Shown here: in pieces, positions 16,670 through 26,823 of the stretch
Numbering within the stretch: position 1 is the stretch's first letter
Layout of the letters: every line of letters begins with the position of its first letter
Assembly (NCBI GenBank): GCA_003427395.1
Contig: BFEA01000710.1
Coordinates: forward strand, 375,893 to 402,743
From: Chara braunii
Lineage: Eukaryota; Streptophyta; Charophyceae; Charales; Characeae
DNA: 26,851 nt
Reading direction: 5' to 3'
Notes under the pieces: generated by a model
Seen by the model: only the letters and a program-made list of their open reading frames with translations
What the model was told of the DNA's origin: nothing
Databases searched by the model: none
Made by a program: the position numbers and the translations under genes

Positions 16670-17743
16670 TGCAAGGAATATGAGTGTGAGCGATATACAT
16701 AAAACCAATTTGCGAAATCACACAGCTGACCAAGTAGTCGTGTCCAAATGCACCGAGAAAACCATCCATATAGATCAATACAATGAAGTAATGAGCCAAT
16801 GTTCAAGCCCGTAGGCCACACCAACACAGTGTCCAAAGTCACTCTGCTCTGTCTGGCGCCCAGCGCCCAGCCTACTCTACCTGACTATCCTACCTACAGC
16901 TGGTTCACGCAACAGGATCACTTCGACTCACGAAGACCAATGTACATGACTGCCAACACCATCGCCGACTTCTCCTCATGTACCAGGTACGTATCTCGTC
17001 ACCCTCAATCAGACCTTGATTACCCCACACAGCGCCTCCTTCCCTGAAGACCACCTGATCATCCGCTGTACCCCCTGGCACCCAGCAGCCCGGCTATGGC
17101 CGCCAGCGCCCCGCTGCCCTGCAGCACCCCACAACACCTGTCGCGCCCCGTCAGCGCCCTTGGCAGCAGCGCAGCATCAAGCGAGATCGCAGCAGCACTT
17201 CCGCAATGCCATCGCTGGCCAGAATGCCTGGCCTGGGCTGCCTCATTCCTTTTGTGGAGGTGGCAGCCTCCTGGATGCTGCGCGTGGCCTGGCTGGAACC
17301 TTCCAGTAGCTTCCGGTTGGGTCCCAGACCCTGCGCCCAGGCCCAAGACTACAGTTGAGGGCCTGGGCCCTTTGCAGTTAGGCACGGCCTGAGTCTCTGG
17401 ACTTGGGCTGTTTGCTGCATCTGTGCAGGGCTCCCAGGCAGGTGCGTTTTTGCCAAGGCCGAAGGCCTGCTTCCCAATGTATCGGCCGTGCTTTGTGTCT
17501 GTGTGCCCAGGCGCAACTGTCAAGGCCTGGGCCAACTGTATGACGCAGCAATGTGAGGCTCACGCGTCTTCCCAACCAACTGGCGTGCTGCGAGAGCCTG
17601 AATACCCACATATGGAAATGTCGAATTTTGCCTTTGACGAATATTCAGNCCCGCCTTTACTTAGGGCGGGCACTTGGCTTGCTGGGGGCCTTAGCCCAGA
17701 ACAATGTGATGTCTGATGGGGCCCCTTGAGGGCTTGTTCCTCA
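16670..17743 (-). repeat. 3' LTR (1,074 bp)
   Basis: Begins TGAGGAACAAG and ends CCTTGCA on the minus strand, so the termini are TG...CA. It aligns along its length with 24596-25694 but differs at several percent of positions by eye and lacks two stretches of about 14-15 bases present there. It contains an undetermined base at 17649 within a GCCCGCC/GGCGGGC hairpin. A minus-strand frame covers 17535-17059. Confidence 0.95.
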
Positions 17744-17745
17744 CA

Positions 17746-17758
17746 TTCCATCCCCCTT
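17746..17758 (-). promoter_or_regulatory. Polypurine tract (plus-strand DNA primer)
   Basis: Reads AAGGGGGATGGAA on the minus strand, two bases before the 3' LTR start. Position and composition fit the RNase H-resistant primer for second-strand DNA synthesis. Confidence 0.85.
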
Positions 17759-17783
17759 AGCTTCGAAAGTCCGCTGAGATGCT

Positions 17784-18533
17784 TCATGCTGGTGCCTTCC
17801 CCTTCAGTTTCTTCTCATAATCTGCCACGATCTGAGGAGCTCTCTTGACAAGTTCCTGCCTTGAAATCCATCGATCTTCCTTCGGATCTGTATGATGCCT
17901 GAAATGTACTTTGTATTCCCTCGCAGGTTTGGGAGGTCTTCCCCTGCCAAGTGTCTTTCGAACAGGCGTGTCTCTGTGATCCAGGATATCGTTGACGTCC
18001 ATGTGGCCATCCATGGTTGGGGGCAGCATAGATCTCTGTGATGGGAACTGTGCTGTCTTAGCGAAAGGTGCAAGCTTGGAGGCATGAAAAACAGGGTAAG
18101 TGCGTAAGTGACCAGGGATACGAATGACGTACGAGGGACCATCCAAATCATTCCCCACAATGTCCTGGACTTCCCAGGGACCAAAATACTGAGGCATTAG
18201 TTTCCTAGAGATGCCAAACTCCTGTCCCAACTCACTAGCCTTGACCCAGACACGTTCCCTTACCTGAAACGTGGACTGTCGGCGACGCTTGTTCTCATAA
18301 ACAATCATGACTTCCTGAGATTTCTTGATGTGTTCGACAGTCTGCTGCAACAATTTCTCATACAAGACACCAAATTCAATGGTTCCAGGAGTTGCAACAG
18401 TTCGGTTTTCAGGCACGAGGAAGTCTAGAGTAGATTTAGGCTTCCACCCCAGATGCAGTTGATTGGGACTGACGTCGGTAATGCTGTGTACAGCGTTATT
18501 GTACAGGCTGGCGATGAGAGGTAATTTCTCATC
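17784..18533 (-). pseudogene. pol: integrase C-terminus and chromodomain-like tail
   Basis: In frame with the integrase core but separated from it by a TAG at 18534-18536. It has LGWKPKS, RRRQSTFQVRERVWVKAS, YFGPWEVQDIVG and FHASKLAPF, typical of the gypsy integrase GPY/F region. It ends with DILDHRD, REYKVHFRHH, EDRWISRQEL and IVADYEK, matching the layout of a chromodomain (aromatic-Val-x-x, Trp, terminal acidic helix). In chromoviruses this domain directs integration to marked chromatin. The GPF motif and the domain look largely preserved; the frame ends with a natural stop just before 17784. Confidence 0.85.
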
Positions 18534-19430
18534 CTAGTCATCCCGGTTGGGCTTGATGTAATGCCTTAGCAGATGCTGCACCACTCGTTTCATCTGTTCA
18601 GCCTGCCCATTTGCTTCGGGATGATTCCCAGAAGTCATATGAAGCTGGCTGCCCATCTGTTCAGCGGCCTTCTTCCACATCTCGCTTGCGAAACGTACAT
18701 CTCTGCAATAGACGATCGTTTTTAGAAGTCCATAGTCACGCACCCAGTTGTCCATGAACAACTTGATGACGTGCTCAGTCCTAAGAGTTTTTGGCATGAC
18801 GATTAGTCTAGCGTACTTAGTGAACCTATCCACTATGACGAAGATGTGCCTCTTGCCATTCTTGCTGGTCACGAGAGTATCCATGAAGTCCATGGAGATA
18901 CTCTGCCCTGGGCCAGCAGGAATGGGTAGAGGCTTGAGTAACCCAAGCGGAGCTTGAGTCCGCGACTTGTCCCGCTGACAGACCTGACAGGTCTGTAGTA
19001 CATACTTCTTTGCATCGTCCAGCATGTTAGGCCACCAAAACCGTTGTACTAAGCAAGCACAAGTTTTCTTATAGCTGAAATGTCCCGTTGCGTCATGGCG
19101 TTCTCCTGAAAACAAACTACCTAAATTTTCCCTAGATGGAACAACTAATCTCTTAAACCCTGCCTTCTCAAGGAAGAGAAACCCATCCACCATCACAAAC
19201 TCATCAGTGGTGGCCTTGTCTTTAGCCTGAAGTTTGGTGATGATGTCCATCGTGATGAGATCTTCCTTGTAGGCTTCCTCCATGGATCGAGTCACGTCCT
19301 CAGATAGGCCAAACTCAGAAATCAGCGCACCCAGGTAATTTGCCCTTCTAGACAACGCATATGCAACCTTGTTGTACTCTCCCTTCACATACTCTAGTTT
19401 GAAGTCATACTGTAGACAATGCATCTGCAA
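18534..19430 (-). pseudogene. pol: integrase zinc-binding and catalytic core
   Basis: 298 codons. The zinc-binding HHCC is seen as H112 and H117 (HDATGH) with C148 and C151 (CQVC). The catalytic DDE triad is D181 (SMDFMD), D244 (CRDVRF) and E278 (GQAEQM), all retained. The first 30 residues are the end of RNase H (YDFKLEYVKGEYNKV). The frame closes with a TAG after NRDD where a Trp is expected in relatives, then continues open into the C-terminal part. Integrase joins the cDNA ends to host DNA. Upstream, a tandem duplication (19349-19474) removes the frame link with RNase H. Confidence 0.93.
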
Positions 19431-19474
19431 CCTTGTTGTACTCTCCCTTCACATAGTCTAGTTTGAAGACATAC
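19349..19474. repeat. 62-bp imperfect tandem duplication (period 64) in pol
   Basis: Units 19349-19410 and 19413-19474 share nearly all bases, including TTGTACTCTCCCTTCACATA, with about four differences. They encode the same RNase H end segment (KL.YVKGEYNKVA) twice. A period of 64 shifts the frame, which separates the RNase H and integrase frames. Confidence 0.9.
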
Positions 19475-19860
19475 TAATCTATGACTTCAATCTGACGTTT
19501 GAGTGCATCGGAGAGAACCGGTTGTGTCTTGATCCACTTGAGGGTCTGGTGGTTAGTTCCCAAATAGAAGAACCTTCCTAACAGATAGTGCCTCCAGTGG
19601 ACAAGTGCCTTGTAGAGAGCATAGAGTTCCCTCTCGTAGGTGGACTTTGCCAACTTCTTAGATGACATCTTTTTGGTCATGTACTCAACCGGTCTCAACT
19701 TTTTCCCGTCCTGCTGAGCCAGCACTACGCCAATGTCGTATTGGCTTGCGTCAGTGGTTACAACAAATGGACTGTGCGAGTCGGGTACCATGAGAACTTC
19801 ATGGTGCATGAGAGCATGCTTCAAACGTTTGAAAGCTGCCTCACACTCGTCGGTCCAGTC
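19474..19860 (-). pseudogene. pol: RNase H domain
   Basis: Contains VVTTDASQYDIGVVLAQ (catalytic Asp in TDAS), PVEYMTKKMSS, YERELYALYKALVHWRHYL (the E.ELYA motif) and TNHQTLKWI. The frame is shared with RT, from which it is split by a TGA at 19861-19863. It ends at a TAG after QIEVID, where relatives have Gln. It would degrade the RNA template during cDNA synthesis. The length is normal for a gypsy RNase H. Confidence 0.9.
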
Positions 19861-20760
19861 TCATGGTGTGTCAAGTCGAGTTAGATCAGTCAAGGGAGAT
19901 GCGATCGTGCTATAGTTCTTCACGAAGTTGCGGTAATAACCACACATTCCAAAGAATGATCTGACCTCAGTCACAGACTGGGGTCGTGGCCAGTCCCTAA
20001 TGCTAGCAATTTTCACATCTTCGGGCCTAATCCTGTCCGCAGATACTTCATGACCCAAGTACAAGATTCGAGTGCGACCGAACTCGCAGTTTTTTGCGTT
20101 TATCTTATAGTTGTGCTGCCGAAGGAGTGAAAGTACTTTGTCTACATGTTGAGCATGCGCCTCGACACTTCTACGAAAGATAAGTATATCGTCGAAGTAC
20201 ACGACAACGAACTTATCTAAGTAGTCATGGAAGATCCTATTCATGGCGTGTTGGAATGTACCTGGCGCATTGCAAAGGCCAACAGGCATCACCACAAACT
20301 CATACAGACCGTACCTGGTCTGAAATGCGGTTTTGTGTTGGTCCTGATGGTAGCCGGATTTTAAGTTTATCTTTGTATAATACTTACATCCCTGCACTCT
20401 ATCCAATAAGTCGTCGATGCGTGATAGAGGCTCTGCGCTCTTAACGGTGATAGGCCTCTATAATCAATGCACATCCTTATTCCCCCTTTCTTTGAAACAA
20501 AAAGAACTGGTGAGCCAAAGGGGGAAGCGGTAGGCCGTCTCCAACCCTTTCTGTGAGCTCTTTTAGTTGTCGATTAATCTCGTCCAACTCGGTTGGAGCC
20601 ATCCTATAGATTCTCCCTTTAGGTTTCTTGCTACCTGGGATGATCTTTATGGCATGGACAACCTCCCTGTCTACGACTCCTGAGGGATCCTCGAACAGAT
20701 CAGGATACTTAGCGACGATGATCTCTATCTCTGGGGTTATTTTAACCGCCTCCCCTTTTG
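19861..20760 (-). pseudogene. pol: reverse transcriptase domain
   Basis: The start of the domain is at about 20760 with ITPEIEIIVAKYPDLFEDP and IPGSKKPKGRIYRM. SPFGSPVLFVSKKGG and MCIDYR follow in a shifted frame near 20530-20460. The main frame (20406-19861) has YYTKINLKSGYHQ, TRYGLYEFVVMPVGLCNAP and the catalytic VVVYFDDIL with YFDDI at 20185-20199, then FGMCGYYRNFV. The active-site motif is intact, but at least two frame breaks and a TGA (19861-19863, where relatives have Trp) disable the protein. Confidence 0.92.
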
Positions 20761-21030
20761 TAGAGACATAGACTTAGTATATTCCTTCCTCTTGGTTCTG
20801 TTTATAATAATTATAGAAACCTGGTGCGCATAAGCACCCATAGGAGTCTATTAACCTACTCGCTTTGTACTTAGTTTAACCGTTCTCCCACTAGGCAACT
20901 TGTGCTTCAACACCTTCTAGTCCCAGTCAAACTGGGGCTTGGCAGCCTCGAGGTAGTACATGCCCAACAACATGTCAAAGGGCAACTCGTCGCTCACCAG
21001 GAATAATATCTTATGATTTTTTTCTCCTCT
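20761..21030 (-). pseudogene. pol: protease-RT linker, decayed
   Basis: Between the protease and RT no long frame remains. Short stretches continue the polyprotein, but stops interrupt all frames. I see no separate gene here. Confidence 0.55.
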
Positions 21031-21470
21031 TCAGTAGGAGAAGGTGCAGACTACATCTTTAACGTAGTCCTCCACCATCATCCGCTCTTTGTTGGCCAAA
21101 GTAGATGCTACGGGTCTACTAAGGCGCTGCACCCGGTCCTTTAGGCACAATCTGTTAACGCAATCGCGACTTATGAAGTTTCTTGTGGAGCCAATGTCTA
21201 CGAAGGCGCCGCACTTGCGACCACCCAAACCAACTTCCACAACGAAGTGCTCCCCTCTAGGACCTCTACTTAGTGTCACTCAGGACTCACGAGGGTCCCT
21301 TTCCAACCACTCACCTTGAAGGTCATCTAAGACTTCAGACATATCCAACATACAAAGTATAGTTGGGTCCAGATGCGTCTATGGGGTGACTAAGGAGTCA
21401 ATAGCTTTGGCCAACTCTTGAAACGGGGAGGGTACATCACCCACTTCAACGAGAGTAGAAGCAACTACAT
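21031..21470 (-). pseudogene. pol: aspartic protease
   Basis: The frame contains GEHFVVEVGLGGRKCGAFVD then IGSTRNFIS. The active-site motif is DIGS at 21198-21187, where most relatives have DSG or DTG; the catalytic Asp is kept but the next residue is unusual. RNFIS after it is typical of plant gypsy proteases. Upstream is a Leu/Asp-rich linker with two stops, and the frame ends at a stop after CTFSY. The enzyme would cut the gag-pol polyprotein. Confidence 0.8.
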
Positions 21471-21479
21471 CTTCTACCG

Positions 21480-23329
21480 TCCCTAAGTGTTTCCCGAGCT
21501 GGATCTCGTAGAGGCCCCAGATTGAGAAGAAGGAAACCCACCCTTAGGAGGGATATTCTGCGAGACCTTCGGGTTCTTACATTTAGACAGTGTATGGCCG
21601 TATTCGCCACAGTTGATGCAAGCACCTCGCGACCATCGATCTCGCCACACTTCCTGATCCAAGCCAGCTCTAAGTTAACCCAAGCAGCTATCTTGTTTGG
21701 GTTAGCGGCATGCCCCTGACTCCTTCGCTGACCGCCCTTGCCGCGGCCTGGTGCCTTAGTCTTAACTACTGCGGCGAGGCTGCTACCCTCAGCAATCTCT
21801 TCGCCGTCTAACTCTGCACCCTTTACAAATTTAGAAACATCACCGATTTCAGTTTGATTCCCTTCGGAATCAACCATCATCAATCGACTACCCTTCTTCT
21901 TCCATTCTTGTGGAGTCTTCTTCTTTCTCTCGTCCGTAGAAGAGGTTTGAGCACTATCCAGCGTAGCCTCTAAGTCTAGGGCCTTCTTGTTAAATGTCTC
22001 AAACGTGTGATACTCTCTGCGAGCCTCGCTAGCTAACAAGTTGTTGATGTCTCTGGAAAGACATCTCAAGAACGTGGTCAACAAGACCTGTGGATTGTGC
22101 TCCACTCCTGGGACAACGATCAGGCGCTCTAGGGTGGTGGTAAGCTCTCGCACTAACTTGTACTTCCTAGCATCAAGCTTTAATAATCCATCAGTGGCAA
22201 TCTAAGCCTGCTGAGGATTGTGTCCCCGTGCTTCCACTAAATCCATAAAGCTTTCTAAGGTGTGGGTCTGAGCTCAATCACCCATGTTCCTGCCGAACCC
22301 CTTTGAAGCTACCAATCCATTTAGCCAGCGAGCTGCTGAATCCTCTAAATAGGATGCATCAGTAATCATTTCCTCCTCTACCAATGTCCTCTTTGCCCTC
22401 ACCCACACTGGCACCGTTTTCAACCACGTGTCAAGAGCCTCATCCTTCTTGTTTCCTGAGAAGGTTGGAGGTGGTTTCAGGAGGGTATTGGGATACCAAG
22501 GACATTTTTGTCCCGCTGGCGAGACAGGTGGCGACTGTGGTGTAGCACCAGTCGCTGGACCGGACGATGAAGAAACAATAGTCTGAGATAGGGTTGATGC
22601 TGATGTACCACTTGGTGGTGGTCCGGGCTGAGCGACATAGGGGCCTGTCGTCGCTGAGAATGACAGCGACGGCAAGACTGCTGGCCTGATTCCTAGCTTG
22701 TGCATAACATTCAGGATCTGGTCCAAGGTGTCCTGGATTGTATCCAATTTACTGTTCATGTATGCATGCATGGACAGGATGCTCGCCTTAAGAATTTTTT
22801 CATTATTGCTAAGGGTCGAGTCATCTAGCTCCTCTAGCGCAGCCTTGTCTGCCTCCCCACCATCTAGTATGACACTTCTATCTCTAATTTCTTTCTCTGT
22901 CCTAGTAGCCTGTCTGAGCTCCTCCTCTAGCCTTAAGCGGGTCCTCTCGACTTGTTGGATCTTCATCTGCTCCCGGGTGCGTGGAGGCGGCGAGCTGAAC
23001 TGCGAGCCCGCCAACTGACTAGTGTCAGCTCCTGACGTACTGGAGATGGACTGTGAACTGGTCGGCATGCCCAACCCTTGACCAGTTGAGTTAGCAGCAG
23101 AAGTTGCTGCCGAGGTAGCCATAGCTACAACGCTAACTGCTGTTGCTGCTAACGCACGTTCAACCGCTGCTGCTGCTTCTCTCGCAGTCTCTAGATTGCA
23201 GGCCCTTGTCTCGGCTCAAGCCTTCTTTAGTCTCCTGGTAGTAGAACCTGGAACAGTTATCCTAGCGGTATCCCGTCGTGTCTGCCTCCTATCGTCAGAT
23301 CTATCCTCCCCACCGTCTGATTCGCTCAT
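21480..23329 (-). pseudogene. gag (capsid and nucleocapsid)
   Basis: I place the start at the ATG at 23329 (MSESDGGEDRSDD), not at 23122, because the frame is continuous apart from one TGA at codon 38. The N-terminus is Ala/Ser-rich, then a charged coiled-coil-like region (EQMKIQQVERTRLRLEEELR), a Pro/Ser/Thr-rich linker, and a capsid-like part (PPPTFSGNKKDEALDTWLK, a retrotransposon gag signature). TGA (22274-22276) and TAG (22202-22204) interrupt it. The CCHC zinc knuckle CINCGEYGHTLSKC is encoded at 21620-21579 but in a shifted frame. Gag forms the particle and binds the element RNA. Confidence 0.88.
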
Positions 23330-24582
23330 GGGCTAGGCAGACGCTGTCTGCACTAATGTCCTCTTTGGAACCTACCGCAACATGCGTCTAACCGGATATA
23401 AAAATAAATAAATAAATGCCCGGTGAGTTACCTAGACTACTATTCAAGCGGCATCAACAAAACCTACACAAAATGTACACATTGTCTAGGTCTATCATGA
23501 TTAGTTCTGAACAGAAGATTCTAGAAGGATCGACTATGGCAGATCACAGTCCTACTCTAGTTTGTCTGTTAGGTATCAGCAGTCGGTCAACCAACGAATC
23601 AAAAATAAAACTTAGACTAATGTGAGCAGATGTATGCACAATGGAAATGGTAGTGATGTTTAATTGAGTTCACAATTGGAATCTTCTTCCCCTGTATCCA
23701 ATGCACCTATGAGAATCATCAAGCTGTTGTGTCTAAGGTGTGTAACCACGGCCCACCCCTATGCCCAAGAAGCATGCTCATGACCAATCTGCTCTTTATT
23801 TACCCTCGCGTTTAACGAGCCTTACGTCTCACTGATTTATGGCTGATCAAAAGGCAATTGAAGGACAGCCTTTGGAGTCCTCATAAATTCTTTAACGTCG
23901 CAATCAAGACGGCGATCATAGCCAGTGGAAAGTTCAGACTCCAACCAAAAATGTTTGTAGACGGTCTGGGAGCGTCTCCGTAGGACTGGTCAGTCCGCAC
24001 ACCCCTTCTATCAGCGCAACAAAGAGCCTCAATGGACAAAGCAGCATGGCCTGCGTGTACTAATACCCATGGGTTGGCATGGTGACCATGACCTGTGCTT
24101 CGACCAGGGCCCTTCAGAGGCACCGCCCTCTCCTGCCAGATGCACCACCGGGAAGAATGTCGTCTCTCAAGACAGAGCGCACACGACTCCTCACCAAAGA
24201 GAGGACACTCAAGTTGGACTCACTTCCTCACGGTAAGAAGAGATTGAGAGGGTAGATAAGGAATGGGAACAACGTACCTGAAGATAGCTGCCCCCAACCA
24301 CAAATTTCTAACCAATTGGGCCGACGTGCATTTCGATGACCGGTCATTAGCCTCGGTACCACCCACAACGCAATGCAGTGCCACCTCAGCCAAAACGCCA
24401 CGTCAGCATACTCTCATCATCATGCATACAACCGCTGTCGCCACTGCCTCCCAGCGGCCGACCTCTCCACCTAGGCCCCGCTAATCAACCAGCGCCGAAG
24501 TATCCTTACTGCACATGAAGCATCGTCAGCGCACCAAGTCACAATGCCGCCAGTGCCAGGTAAGCGGCGATCACCAACCAGC
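23330..24582 (-). other. Retrotransposon 5' leader
   Basis: About 1.25 kb between the primer binding site and gag. Short frames in both directions show no domain. An AATA-type repeat lies near 23402-23416. This is the expected place for packaging signals, but I see no specific one. Confidence 0.7.
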
Positions 24583-24594
24583 TCTGATACCAAA
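24583..24594 (-). promoter_or_regulatory. Primer binding site for initiator tRNA-Met
   Basis: Reads TGGTATCAGAGC on the minus strand, one base after the 5' LTR, complementary to the last 12 bases of plant initiator tRNA-Met (GCTCTGATACCA). Pairing stops at base 13. This primes minus-strand cDNA and confirms the element's orientation. Confidence 0.95.
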
Positions 24595-24595
24595 T

Positions 24596-25694
24596 TGCAA
24601 GGAATATGATTGTGAGCGATATACATAAAACCAAATTGCGAAATCACACAGCTGAACAAGTAGTCGTGTCCCAAGCAGAGAGTACAAATGCACCGACAAA
24701 ACCATCCATATAGAGCAATACAATGAAGTAATGAGCCAATGTCCCAACCCGTAAGCCACACCAACACAGTATCCAAAGTCACTCTCTCCTGTCTGGCGCT
24801 CGACGCCCAGCCTACTCTACCCGACTAGCCTACCTACAGCCGGTTCACGCAACAGGATCACTTCGACTCTCGAAGACCAATGTACATGACTGCCAACACC
24901 ATCGCCGACCTCTCTTCATGTACCAGGTACGTATCTCTTCACCCTCAATCAGGCCTTGATTACTCCATACAGCGCCTCCTTCCCTGAAGACCACCTGATC
25001 ATCCGCTGTACCCCCTGGCGCCCAGCAGCCCGGCTATGGCTGCCTGCGCTCCGCCCTGCAGCGCCCCACTTCACCTCTCGCGCCCCGTCAGCGCCCTTGG
25101 CAGCAGCGCAGCATCAAGCGAGAGCGCAGCAGCACTTTCGCATTGCCAGCGCTGCCCAGAATGCCTGGCCTGGGCTGCTTCGTTCCTTTTGTGGAAGTGG
25201 CAGCCTCTTGGATGCTGCGTGTGGCCTGGCTGGAAGCTTCCAGTAGCTTCCGGTTGGGTCCCAGACCCTGCACCCAGGCCCGAGACTACAGTTGAGGGCC
25301 TGGGCCCTTTGCAGTTAGGCACAGCCTGAGTCTCCAGACTTGGGCTGTTTGCTGCATCTGTGCAGGCCTCCCAGGCAGGTGCGTTGGCACTACTGCTTTT
25401 TTTGCCAAGGCCGAAGGCCTGCTTCCCAATGTATCGGCCCTGCTTTGTGTATGTGTGCCCAGGCACAACTGTCCAGGGCTGGGCCAACTGTATGACGCAG
25501 CAATGTGAGGCTCACGCATCTTCCCAACCAACTGGCGTGCTCCGAGAGCCTGAATACCCACATATGGAAATGTCGAATTTTGCCTTTGACGAATATTCAG
25601 GCCCGCCTTTGCTTAGGGCGGGCACTTGGCGTAGTGGGGCCTTAGCCCAGAACAATGTGATGTCTGATAGGGCCCCTTGAGGGCTTGTTCCTCA
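24596..25694 (-). repeat. 5' LTR (1,099 bp)
   Basis: TG...CA termini on the minus strand, aligned with the left LTR. About 80 bases from its start there is a GCCCGCC/GGCGGGC hairpin (25600-25623) shared by both LTRs. A minus-strand frame (25487-25071) matches the one in the 3' LTR. No confident TATA box was picked. Confidence 0.95.
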
Positions 25695-25739
25695 AATTTT
25701 TGATTGATTGATTGGTGGGGAAGGGGTCGCCCTTCCCCC

Positions 25740-25742
<3 letters not shown>

Positions 25743-25789
<47 letters not shown>
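25743..25789. repeat. (CA)n microsatellite
   Basis: Uninterrupted CA run of about 23 units, some 50 bases beyond the 5' LTR end. Confidence 0.98.
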
Positions 25790-25791
<2 letters not shown>

Positions 25792-25937
25792 TTCGAAGAA
25801 CTGGCTGCTGTCACTACCTGTGTGGCCAATCACTGGGCCTCTGCAATCTCCTTGGGTGGCATTTTGCTTCCGTCAGCACGCTCACAGCCCGAGCGGCCGC
25901 GCACTGGAAATCAGCATTAGAATTTAGACCACCGCGC

Positions 25938-25940
<3 letters not shown>

Positions 25941-25986
<46 letters not shown>
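25941..25986. repeat. (AG)n microsatellite
   Basis: Uninterrupted AG run of 23 units, 46 bases upstream of the candidate start codon at 26033. GA/CT repeats are common in plant 5' UTRs and promoters. Confidence 0.98.
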
Positions 25987-25988
<2 letters not shown>

Positions 25989-26032
25989 CAGAGGAACAGG
26001 CAACGAGGCCGCGAGGCAAACAAAGAAGGACC

Positions 26033-26146
26033 ATGGTGGGCGATGCTGTCGGAGAGGACCCCCACGCATTGCGGTCCGTCGAGGAAACGGAGCACCGCTT
26101 TTCGACGGGCGTCTCCTTCATGGCAGCCTTCGCATCTCATGCCCAG
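26033..26146 (+). CDS. Possible first coding exon of a host gene
   Basis: ATG at 26033 is in strong start context (GGACCATGG). Thirty-eight codons follow (MVGDAVGEDPHALRSVEETE and onward, ending ..AAFASHAQ) without low complexity. They end exactly at CAG|GTAATT, a good 5' splice site, giving a phase-0 intron. A GA repeat lies upstream, and the T-rich sequence downstream (26165-26205) looks intronic. GC content is higher than in the flanking retrotransposon leader. I do not recognise the protein, and no second exon is identifiable before the window ends. A chance ORF is quite possible. Confidence 0.3.
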
Positions 26147-26227
26147 GTAATTGCCGGCATGTGGGCTTTTCTTTTTCGTTTTTTTTCGTTTTGTATTTTT
26201 CCCATTGGAGAGCAAATGCCACAGTGA

Positions 26228-26786
26228 CTGCTGCTGCTGGGCCGGCGGCGCACTCCCGCCTTGGAAACAATGGGCCTCGCTGCACTACTCTCGAAATGTG
26301 CAAAACGAGAGTGAATCTTCCGCTAGAATAGGGAAAGATACACCGCCAGGATTTTTGTCTGGTTTGCATGTCCAGAGAAGTGCAGCGACGCCCATTATCC
26401 AGTGGCCCCACAGAGTTTTTTTTTCTTTCATCGACTGTCGCGAAGTCTGCCCCACCAGCTTCGCACCTGCCGTTTTCGACCCCCCGCTCTGTCACCGGAG
26501 TATCGAACCCCCCCTGTCTTTCCCCTCAAGGGGTGTGTGCACACCGTCGGGAACCGTCGCACCCCGAAGAAAAACGTTCGCCGGAATCGCCGCCGTACCA
26601 CTTTTTGCGGCCCTAACTCCCAACCATGGTGGAAGTTTAAGGGTTTGAAAGCATGCCACGTCCGCCATTATTTAAAAAAAAAAAACGACACTTCCTTTCC
26701 AAGGCTTTCTTTACGGTCGTGCGCCGCGCCGCGGCCCGTTTCTTTCTTTATTCGTTTTTTTTTTGTTTTTTGTTTTTTTTCTGCTG
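26228..26786. other. Terminal GC-rich spacer without recognised gene
   Basis: Several overlapping open frames exist, but none has a recognisable domain. 26272-26331 is a diverged relative of the hairpin arm at 1813-1872. If 26033-26146 is an exon, this would be its first intron. Confidence 0.4.
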
Positions 26787-26789
26787 TTG

Positions 26790-26820
<31 letters not shown>
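26787..26820. repeat. A homopolymer near window end
   Basis: A run of about 32-34 A bases preceded by T-rich sequence (26742-26780). Probably a retroposon tail or slippage tract. Confidence 0.9.

Positions 26821-26823
<3 letters not shown>

Larger units (their letters stand above)
16670..25694 (-). mobile_element. Ty3/gypsy chromovirus-like LTR retrotransposon
   Basis: Two direct LTRs (24596-25694 as 5', 16670-17743 as 3') bound an interior with, in minus-strand order, primer binding site, gag, protease, RT, RNase H, integrase, chromodomain-like tail and polypurine tract. Integrase after RT/RNase H is the Ty3/gypsy order. Total length is 9,025 bp. It is inactive through several stops and frame breaks. 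Five-base flanks TTCCC (left) and AATTT (right) do not match, so no target duplication is visible. One undetermined base lies at 17649 in the left LTR. Confidence 0.95.

Noticed and set aside
25704-26150. A 148-codon ORF spanning the CA and GA repeats.
   Set aside because: His-Thr and Arg-Glu runs come from the microsatellites; the frame differs from that of the better start at 26033.
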